Shown here in pieces: positions 57,625 to 64,000 of a stretch of 64,000 nt of DNA. The position numbers and the translations under genes are program-made. The DNA is from Streptomyces peucetius. GTDB taxonomy: Bacteria > Actinomycetota > Actinomycetes > Streptomycetales > Streptomycetaceae. Under the pieces are notes generated by a model. That model worked only from the letters and a program-made list of their open reading frames with translations, was not told the DNA's origin and searched no databases. The stretch lies in contig NZ_CP107567.1 in assembly GCF_025854275.1 (NCBI RefSeq), forward strand, positions 7,626,001 through 7,690,000. The letters run 5' to 3'. Numbering within the stretch: position 1 is the stretch's first letter; each line of letters begins with the position of its first letter.

Positions 57625-59292
57625 ATGCCCAACGCCCAGAACCCCAGCCGGAGATCGTTCCTCGCCTCCACCGCGGTCGCCGCGGCAGCTGTCGCCGGCG
57701 GCGTGCCGCTGCTCGGTGCGTGCAGCGGATCGTCCGGCGGCGAGCGCTCCGAGGGCACCACCACCGGCAAGAAGCTCCAGGAGATCCTGCCGGCCTTCGT
57801 GGGGTCCGACGTCGTGGAGCCCGACGTCCCGAGCAAGAACGGCTCGGCGGTGGGCTTCACCACCGCCCTGCCGGCCTCGCAGCTCGCCGTCTCGGTTCCG
57901 CAGAAGCTCGGCAAGGGCAGCGCGGTCACGGTCATGGCCCCGATGTGGGGCACCTCGCCCAAGTCCGGCAACCCGTACTGGACGGCCATGGACGAGGCCA
58001 TCGGCGTCAAGGTCGACTGGCAGAACCAGGACGGCAACACCTACGGGCAGAAGCTCGGCGCGGTCCTGGCCTCCAGCTCGATCCCGGACGCCGTGGTCGT
58101 CCCCGGCTGGGAACTCCGCGGCAAGATAGCCAGCGCGATCAACAACAAGTTCGCCGACCTCGGCCCCTATCTGTCGGGCGACAAGGTCAAGGACTACCCG
58201 AACCTCGCGGCGATTCCCACCGGTGCCTGGCAGCGCGCCGTCTTCGGCGGGAAACTGCGCGGCCTTCCCATGCCGGCGAGCGACATCCCCAACATCGCGC
58301 CGTTCTACCGGGTCGACCTCTTCAAGGAGAAGGGGTACCAGGCGCCCACCACCACCCAGGAGTTCTTCGACCTCGCCAAGGAGGTCACCTCGGCCCGGAA
58401 CAAGGTCTGGGGCTGCGGTGACATGACCTGGGCCGCGTACAGGTTCTTCGGCGTGCTCGACGAGAAGCCCACCTGCTGGAAACTCGTCGGGGACAAGCTG
58501 GTCCACCGGATCGAGACCGACGAGTACCTCGAAGCCCTCGAGTGGTCCCGCTCCCTGTACTCCGCCGGCCTCGTCCACCCCGACGCCAAGGCCGAGACCG
58601 GCGACCTGGGCAACCTGTTCGCGTCCGGCAAGGTGTGGATGTACAACGCGGACATCTCCGACTGGTACGGCAAGACCGTGGTCCAGCGCGGTGACAACCC
58701 CGGCTTCACCATGGCCGCCATGGACTACTTCCACCACGACGGGGGCAAGCCACACCTCTACGCCGGCTCGCCGTCCAACATCTGGGCCTTCGTCAACAAG
58801 GACGCCGACGAGCAGACCGTCCGCGACATCCTCGCCATCGCCAACTTCACCGCCGCTCCCTACGGCACCAAGGAGCAGCGACTGAAGGCCTACGGCGTCG
58901 AAGGCGTGCACCACACCGTCGAGGGCGACGAGATCACCAAGACGGAGACCGGGAACAACCAGGTGTTCGCCACCTACGAATACATCGCGAGCCCCCAGCA
59001 GTTCTTCGCGTACCCCAACCACCCGGACGTCGCCGAGGGCATGGTCCGCTGGCAGCAGCGCATGGGCGCCTTCCTCACCAAGCCCCTCTTCTACGGCATG
59101 CAGATCCAGGAGCCGAACCGCTGGGCCGAACTCAGCAGCCAGTTCGAGGACCTCGAGAAGGACATCGTCCGTGGCCGCAAGAAGGTCGCGGACATGCAGC
59201 AGGCGGTCTCCGACTGGCGTTCACGCGGCGGCGACCAGCTGCGCGACTGGTACCGGAGGCTGCTCGACGAGACCGGCGGCCAGGCGTCCTGA
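57625..59292 (+). CDS. Sugar ABC transporter binding lipoprotein (LplA type)
   Basis: A 555-residue extracellular family-1 binding protein. The signal combines a Tat-like RRSFLAST with a lipobox LLGAC, followed by SGSSGG. The mature protein has VTVMAPMWGTSPKSGNPYWTAMDEAIGVKVDWQ, SGKVWMYNADISDWYG and the C-terminal RWAELSSQFEDLEKDIV segment, matching long oligosaccharide-binding proteins of the LplA group. It is transcribed with two permeases and lacks its own ATPase, as is normal where a shared MsiK-type ATPase serves several sugar importers. The ATG at 57625 follows AAAGGG. Ligand likely xyloglucan or cello-oligosaccharides. Confidence 0.93.
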   Translation: MPNAQNPSRRSFLASTAVAAAAVAGGVPLLGACSGSSGGERSEGTTTGKKLQEILPAFVGSDVVEPDVPSKNGSAVGFTTALPASQLAVSVPQKLGKGSAVTVMAPMWGTSPKSGNPYWTAMDEAIGVKVDWQNQDGNTYGQKLGAVLASSSIPDAVVVPGWELRGKIASAINNKFADLGPYLSGDKVKDYPNLAAIPTGAWQRAVFGGKLRGLPMPASDIPNIAPFYRVDLFKEKGYQAPTTTQEFFDLAKEVTSARNKVWGCGDMTWAAYRFFGVLDEKPTCWKLVGDKLVHRIETDEYLEALEWSRSLYSAGLVHPDAKAETGDLGNLFASGKVWMYNADISDWYGKTVVQRGDNPGFTMAAMDYFHHDGGKPHLYAGSPSNIWAFVNKDADEQTVRDILAIANFTAAPYGTKEQRLKAYGVEGVHHTVEGDEITKTETGNNQVFATYEYIASPQQFFAYPNHPDVAEGMVRWQQRMGAFLTKPLFYGMQIQEPNRWAELSSQFEDLEKDIVRGRKKVADMQQAVSDWRSRGGDQLRDWYRRLLDETGGQAS

Positions 59293-59329
59293 GCGGCCGC
59301 CCGGCGGACGGGGAGCGAGGAGAGAGAAC

Positions 59330-60388
59330 GTGTCGCAGAGCAGGGTGGCGGGCCCCGCCCGTACCACCGACGACCGCACCCCAGCGCCGTGCGGGGACGG
59401 TGAGGAGGCGCCCGCCGGACCGCCGGAAGACCCGCCGCCCGCCCGCCGCGGCACCGCCGGCGGGATCACCTGGCGGATCCGGCTGCGGCGGGACCGCACG
59501 CTGATCCTGATGACGCTGCCTGCCGTGCTGCTGGTCCTGGTCTTCAACTACATACCGCTGCTCGGCAATGTCGTGGCCTTCCAGGACTACGACCCCTATG
59601 TCGGCGACAACGCGTTGCAGGCCATCGCCCGCAGCCCCTGGGTGGGCGTGGAGCACTTCACGCGGATGGTCGAGGACCGGCTGTTCCGGCAGGCGCTGGG
59701 CAACACCCTGGCGATCTTCCTGGTCCAGCTCACCCTGTTCTTCCCCGTGCCGATCATGCTGGCGCTGCTCATCAACAGCTTCGTCCGGCCCCGGGTGCGC
59801 GCCGTCGCCCAGGCGGTCCTGTATCTGCCGCACTTCTTCTCCTGGGTGCTGGTCGTCACCATCTTCCAGCAGATGTTCGGCGGTGCCGGCATGCTCGCGC
59901 AGACCCTGCGCGAACACGGCCACGAGGGCATCGACCTGATGACGAACCCGGGACTGTTCAAGTTCCTCGTCACCTTCGAGATGGTCTGGAAGGACGCCGG
60001 ATGGGGCGTCATCGTCTTCCTCGCCGCGCTGTCCGCCGTCAGCACCGACCTGTACGAGGCCGCCGCGATGGACGGTGCCTCACGATGGCGGCGCATGTGG
60101 CACGTGACACTGCCCGCGCTGCGTCCGGTGGTGGCCCTGCTGCTGGTCCTCCAGGTCGGCAACGCCCTGACTGTGGGCTTCGAGCAGATCCTCCTCCAGC
60201 GCACCGCCGTCGGCCCCACCGCCGCGGAGGTACTCGACACCTACGTCTGGAACGTCGGCATCCAGTTCGGTGACTTCAGCTACGCGGCCGCCGTCGGCAT
60301 CGTCAAGGGAATCTTCGGCCTCTGCCTGGTGCTGGGGGCCAACAAGGTCGCTCACATGATGGGCGAACAGGGGGTGTACAAGCGATGA
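59330..60388 (+). CDS. Sugar ABC transporter permease (LplB type)
   Basis: A 352-residue permease. A Pro-rich cytoplasmic tail (about 50 residues) precedes six helices. Motifs are LMTLPAVLLVLVFNYIPLLGNVVAFQDY, LGNTLAIFLVQLTLFFPVPIMLALLIN, YLPHFFSWVLVVTIFQQMF and the EAA-loop YEAAAMDGASRWRRMWHVTLPALRPV. These match LplB-like permeases of oligosaccharide importers. The GTG at 59330 (MSQSRVAG) follows AGGAGAG. Its stop overlaps the next permease (ATGA). Confidence 0.94.
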   Translation: MSQSRVAGPARTTDDRTPAPCGDGEEAPAGPPEDPPPARRGTAGGITWRIRLRRDRTLILMTLPAVLLVLVFNYIPLLGNVVAFQDYDPYVGDNALQAIARSPWVGVEHFTRMVEDRLFRQALGNTLAIFLVQLTLFFPVPIMLALLINSFVRPRVRAVAQAVLYLPHFFSWVLVVTIFQQMFGGAGMLAQTLREHGHEGIDLMTNPGLFKFLVTFEMVWKDAGWGVIVFLAALSAVSTDLYEAAAMDGASRWRRMWHVTLPALRPVVALLLVLQVGNALTVGFEQILLQRTAVGPTAAEVLDTYVWNVGIQFGDFSYAAAVGIVKGIFGLCLVLGANKVAHMMGEQGVYKR

Positions 60389-61314
60389 GTCTCGTTCTCC
60401 CGTCCAAGCGCCGTGCGGGCACCCGCGGCCGGCTGCGGCCGGCCTGGGAGGAGGAGCCGCGCCCCGCGGGGCTCACGGCGAAGGGACTGGTCCTGGCACT
60501 GGCCTGCGCAGCCGTCCTCTTCCCGCTGTGGATCGTCGTCGTGACCAGCGTGTCGTCGGTGAAAACGATCACGGAGGCGGGCGGCCTGGTCGTCGTTCCC
60601 CGCGGTGTCACCTTCGTCGCCTACCAGGAGCTGCTCAGCGGTGGCCAGGTCACCCGCGCGGCGACGGTGAGCCTCGGCGTCACGGTCGTCGGCACGCTGT
60701 TCAGCATGACGGTGTCGGTCCTGTGCGCCTACGGACTCTCCCGCAGCGGTTCGGTGCTGCACCGGCCGCTGCTGATGATCCTGCTCGCCACGATGTTCTT
60801 CGGCGCGGGACTCATCCCGACCTATCTGCTGGTGCAGGGGCTCGGACTGACCGACACCTACCTGGCGCTGATCCTCCCCAGCGCGGTGAACGTCTTCAAC
60901 ATCCTCGTCCTGCGCTCCTTCTTCATGAGCGTGGCGCCCGAACTCATCGACAGCGCACGGATCGACGGCGCGGGCGACGTACGGATCCTGTGGAAGATCG
61001 TCATGCCGCTGTCACGCGCGGTGCTGGCCGTCATCTCGCTGTTCTACGCGGTCGGATACTGGAGTGCCTGGTTCAACGCCTCCATCTATCTGAGCGACCA
61101 GGACATGATGCCGCTGCAGAACGTGATGATGCAGCTGGTCCTCAGGCAGGAACGGCCCACGGGACTCGCGCAGGCCATCAACACCGGCCAGCTCTCGCCC
61201 CTGTCCATCCAGATGGCCGTCATGGTGCTCGCCCTGCTGCCGGTCGCCGTGCTCTCGCCGTTCGTCCAGCGTCACTTCAAGAAGGGCATGCTCACCGGCG
61301 CGGTCAAGGGCTGA
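60385..61314 (+). CDS. Sugar ABC transporter permease (LplC type)
   Basis: A 309-residue permease with six helices: LVLALACAAVLFPLWIVVVTSVS, then TVSLGVTVVGTLFSMTVSVLCAYGLSR, LLMILLATMFFGAGLIPTYLL, and the EAA-loop ELIDSARIDGAGDVRILWKIVMPLSRAV. It forms the channel with the preceding permease. ATGA overlap with LplB type gene, so they are tightly coupled. No ATPase gene follows. Confidence 0.95.
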   Translation: MSLVLPSKRRAGTRGRLRPAWEEEPRPAGLTAKGLVLALACAAVLFPLWIVVVTSVSSVKTITEAGGLVVVPRGVTFVAYQELLSGGQVTRAATVSLGVTVVGTLFSMTVSVLCAYGLSRSGSVLHRPLLMILLATMFFGAGLIPTYLLVQGLGLTDTYLALILPSAVNVFNILVLRSFFMSVAPELIDSARIDGAGDVRILWKIVMPLSRAVLAVISLFYAVGYWSAWFNASIYLSDQDMMPLQNVMMQLVLRQERPTGLAQAINTGQLSPLSIQMAVMVLALLPVAVLSPFVQRHFKKGMLTGAVKG

Positions 61315-61456
61315 CGCCGGAGCCGCCTGCCGCCGCGGGCCCCTGACCCTCCTCGGCGCGTCCCACAAGCCGCCGCCGTGTCCCTCCGTACCTGACAACG
61401 GTCGGACACGGCGGCCACCACCCCCCACTCGCCGCTCACGGATAGAGGTAACCGCC

Positions 61457-63694
61457 ATGTTCCTGCCACCGAGCCGCCCCGGCAGGCGCGCCGTCCTCAC
61501 CGCCGGCGCCGCCGCCGGTCTCGCCGCCGTACCGGCCCTGCACGGCACGGCCACGGCCGCCGACAGCCCGGCCGGTACGGTGAAGCAGCCCGCCGCAGCA
61601 GGAGCGACCCAGGCGCACCGCTGGCGCAACGTCGTCATCGGTGGCACCGGCTTCGTCACGGGTGTCCTGTTCCACCCTCGTGTCGAGGGCCTCGCCTACG
61701 CCCGCACCGACATCGGCGGAGCCTACCGGTGGGACGCGCGCAAGCGGTCCTGGACGCCGCTCAACGACGACCTCGGCTGGGACGACCACAACCTCCTCGG
61801 CGTCGAGGCGATGGCCGTCGACCCGCACCACCCCGACCGGCTCTACCTCGCCGTCGGCACCTACACCCAGAGCTGGGCGGGCAACGGCGCCGTGCTGCGC
61901 TCCGACGACCGGGGGACCACCTGGTCGCGCACCGATCTGCCGGTCAAGCTCGGCGCCAACGAGGACGGCCGCGGCGCCGGCGAGCGCCTGATCGTCGATC
62001 CGAGGGACAGTGACACGCTGTGGCTCGGCAGCCGCCACGACGGTCTGTGGCGGTCCACCGACCGCGGCGCCACGTGGGCACGGGCCGACTTCCCCGCGGA
62101 GCCCTCCCCGACCGGGCAGGGCGTCACGTTCCTGGTCGCCGCCGGACGCGTGCTGTACGCCTCCTGGGCCGACGGCGGTGCGACCCTGCGCCGCTCCCGC
62201 GACGGCGTCCGCTGGGAGGACGTCCCCGGCCTGCCGGGCGGGGCGGCGGCCCGTGTGCCGATCCGAGCGGCGTACGACGAGGCGAGCCACGCGCTCTACG
62301 TCACCTTCGCCGACGCGCCGGGTCCCAACGGCCAGAGCGACGGCGGTGTGCACCGGCTCGACACGGTCACCGGCGCCTGGACCGACGTCACCCCCGTCCG
62401 CCCCGGCGGCACCGCCGACGACGGGTCGCGCGACACCTTCGCCTACGGCGGTGTCGCCGTCGACGCCCGCCGCCCCGGCACCGTGGTGGTGACGACCAAC
62501 AACCGCTGGGCGCAGGTCGACACCGTGTTCCGGTCCACCGACGGCGGACGCAGCTGGGTCTCCCTGAAGGACTCCGCCGTCCTGGACGTCTCCGAGACGC
62601 CCTACCTCCGCTGGGGCGAGCCGCAGCCCAAGTTCGGCTGGTGGATCCAGACGGTCGCCGTCGACCCGTTCGACTCCCGGCACATCGTCTACGGCACCGG
62701 CGCCACCCTCTACGGCACCCGCGACCTGGTCCACTGGGCCCCGGAGATCCGCGGGCTGGAGGAGAGTTCCGTACGGCAGCTGGTGTCCCCGCCGACCGGC
62801 AGAGCCCGTCTGATCAGCGGCCTGGGCGACATCGGCGTCATGTACCACGACTCGCTCACCGCCTCGCCCTCGCGCGGCATGGCCGGCAACCCGGTCTTCG
62901 GAACCGCCACCGGCCTCGCGCTGGCGGCCCGGAAGCCCTCGTACGTGGTGCGGACCGGCTGGGCCTCCGGCGCAGGCGGCGCGTACTCCCACGACGGCGG
63001 CAGGACCTGGCAGCCCTTCAGGAGCCAGCCGGAGATCGCCGCCACCGCCCCCGGGCCGATCGCCGTGAGCGCCGACGGCCGGGTCCTGCTGTGGTCGTTC
63101 GTCCACTGGGACGGTTCCACGCACGCCACCCACCGCTCCGCCGACGGTGGAACAACCTGGGCCGAGGTACCCACGTTCCCCAAGGGCGCCACGCCGGTCG
63201 CCGATCCCGTGGACCCACGGCACTTCTACGCGTACGACACCGCCGCGGGCACCGTGTACCGCTCGACCGACGGCGGGCGGACGTTCACCGCCGGTGCGGA
63301 CGGGCTGGCCTCGGGCGACAGCCAGTTCCGGATCGCGGCGGCACCTGGCCGCTGCGGCGACCTGTGGCTCTCGGCCAAATGGAACGGGCTGTTCCGGTCC
63401 ACCGACGGAGGGCGGACCTTCACCAGGATCACCAGCTGCTGGGCCTCCTACAGCCTCGGCTTCGGCAAGGCCGCCGCCGGCGCCCGTTACCCGGCCGTCT
63501 TCCAGGTCGGCGCGACCGAACAGATCACCGCCGTGTACCGGTCCGACGACGAGGGCGCCTCCTGGACGCGGATCAACGACGACGCCCACCAGTGGGGGTG
63601 GATCGGGGAGACCATCACCGGCGATCCACGCCGCCACGGCCGCGTCTATCTCGGGACCAACGGCCGCGGCATCCAGTACGCCGACCCTGCCTGA
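61457..63694 (+). CDS. Secreted GH74 xyloglucanase-like enzyme
   Basis: A 745-residue exported two-propeller enzyme. The N-terminus (GRRAVLTAGAAAGLAAVPALHG) is a Tat-like signal. The repeated BNR/Asp-box-like turns (RSTDRGATWARA, RSTDGGRSWVS, RSTDGGRTFTA) build two beta-propellers. GLAYARTDIGGAYRWD near the start and SGLGDIGVMYHDSLT in the second half carry the two catalytic aspartates of GH74. It cleaves beta-1,4 bonds of xyloglucan or related beta-glucans. It follows the importer genes on the same strand after 140 bases and fits a xyloglucan pathway. Confidence 0.92.
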   Translation: MFLPPSRPGRRAVLTAGAAAGLAAVPALHGTATAADSPAGTVKQPAAAGATQAHRWRNVVIGGTGFVTGVLFHPRVEGLAYARTDIGGAYRWDARKRSWTPLNDDLGWDDHNLLGVEAMAVDPHHPDRLYLAVGTYTQSWAGNGAVLRSDDRGTTWSRTDLPVKLGANEDGRGAGERLIVDPRDSDTLWLGSRHDGLWRSTDRGATWARADFPAEPSPTGQGVTFLVAAGRVLYASWADGGATLRRSRDGVRWEDVPGLPGGAAARVPIRAAYDEASHALYVTFADAPGPNGQSDGGVHRLDTVTGAWTDVTPVRPGGTADDGSRDTFAYGGVAVDARRPGTVVVTTNNRWAQVDTVFRSTDGGRSWVSLKDSAVLDVSETPYLRWGEPQPKFGWWIQTVAVDPFDSRHIVYGTGATLYGTRDLVHWAPEIRGLEESSVRQLVSPPTGRARLISGLGDIGVMYHDSLTASPSRGMAGNPVFGTATGLALAARKPSYVVRTGWASGAGGAYSHDGGRTWQPFRSQPEIAATAPGPIAVSADGRVLLWSFVHWDGSTHATHRSADGGTTWAEVPTFPKGATPVADPVDPRHFYAYDTAAGTVYRSTDGGRTFTAGADGLASGDSQFRIAAAPGRCGDLWLSAKWNGLFRSTDGGRTFTRITSCWASYSLGFGKAAAGARYPAVFQVGATEQITAVYRSDDEGASWTRINDDAHQWGWIGETITGDPRRHGRVYLGTNGRGIQYADPA

Positions 63695-63741
63695 CCTCCC
63701 CCTTCCCCCGCACCCCTCCCGCGACGAAGCGAGTTCCGGTC

Positions 63742-64000
63742 ATGCCCTCCCTGAACGACGCCACCGGCCGCCGTGTGTTCTTCGGCGGCGACTACAACCC
63801 CGAGCAGTGGCCGGAAGAGACCTGGCACGAGGACGTACGGCTGATGAAGCAGGCCGGGGTCAACTCGGTCACGCTCGGGGTGTTCTCCTGGGCCAGGATC
63901 GAACCCCGCCCGGGAGCCCGCGAGTTCGGCTGGCTCGACCGGCTGACGGACCTGATGCACGGCAACGGCATCGGTGTTGTCCTCGCCACGCCGACCGCCT
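63742..64000 (+). CDS. GH42 beta-galactosidase, N-terminal part (cut by window end)
   Basis: Only the first 86 codons are present; the frame is open at the window end. The start MPSLNDATGRRVFFGGDYNPEQWPEETWHEDVRLMK, then AGVNSVTLGVFSWARIEPRPGAREFGWLDRLTDLM, is the diagnostic GH42 N-terminus. GH42 enzymes remove beta-galactose from oligosaccharides and are usually cytoplasmic; no signal is seen. In this setting it could strip galactose from xyloglucan side chains after import. It starts 47 bases after GH74 on the same strand. Confidence 0.92.
   Translation, partial: MPSLNDATGRRVFFGGDYNPEQWPEETWHEDVRLMKQAGVNSVTLGVFSWARIEPRPGAREFGWLDRLTDLMHGNGIGVVLATPTA

Noticed and set aside
61436-63637. Long minus-strand open frame opposite the GH74 gene
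   Set aside because: Gly/Val-rich antisense translation without family motifs; the plus strand has clear GH74 features.

Overview
This is a very GC-rich, gene-dense stretch with strong third-position G/C bias and many GTG starts and ATGA/GTGA overlaps. It reads as a chromosomal segment of a Streptomyces or close relative. The taxonomic pointers are a complete four-gene conservon, a DUF6397-type protein, a SNF2/SWIM pair, a secDF fusion, Tat and lipoprotein exporters, and several secreted glycoside hydrolases. No rRNA, tRNA, CRISPR array or insertion sequence was found.

Layout. 1-1734: an overlapping pair of acyl-CoA dehydrogenase genes, the first cut by the window edge. 1864-6957: a five-gene peptide-type ABC importer (lipoprotein, two permeases, two ATPases). 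7079-9919: a secreted GDPD/PI-PLC-like phosphodiesterase, a 64-aa membrane protein, an F420-dependent (DDN-type) reductase and a GAF/PAS protein. 10764-15546: a compact biosynthetic cluster of KS-ACP, stand-alone adenylation enzyme and FAD oxidoreductase. 15768-19709: a conservon (sensor kinase-like, roadblock, DUF742, GTPase). 19758-26326: a PGRP-type amidase, a SNF2 helicase/SWIM operon, a fatty acid desaturase and a small membrane protein. 26480-29878: small conserved genes, one with a frame break, a gene-poor zone with a relic of a conservon GTPase, a methyltransferase and an orphan roadblock gene. 29987-36160: a DUF6397-type protein, the threonine-to-glycine operon tdh-kbl-lysR, an SRPBCC protein, a STAS-like protein and a UBP-type zinc finger. 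36221-42525: a GH16 glucanase with ricin-type lectin domain, an MFS exporter, gene fragments, secDF and a small secreted protein. 42814-45367: a polar amino acid ABC importer. 45435-54212: a DUF4360-type protein, an operon of an NAD-kinase-like protein and an SPFH protein, a methyltransferase, a membrane endonuclease/exonuclease/phosphatase-fold protein, a membrane-anchored AA10 LPMO, a GT2 glycosyltransferase and a DUF6056-like membrane protein. 54436-64000: a xyloglucan or beta-glucan utilisation locus of GH3, ABC importer, GH74 and GH42 (cut by the window end). Two identical LacI-type operators lie in its central divergent promoter.

How the parts work together. In the last block, GH74 would cut xyloglucan outside the cell, the lipoprotein and two permeases would import the oligosaccharides, and GH42 and GH3 would trim galactose and glucose inside. 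A LacI-type repressor, not in the window, probably controls both arms. In the KS/A/FAD cluster the adenylation enzyme may load an amino acid on a carrier protein and the KS-ACP may extend it, but no acyltransferase, thioesterase or regulator is nearby and the product cannot be predicted. The conservon is a membrane-linked signalling complex built around a small GTPase.
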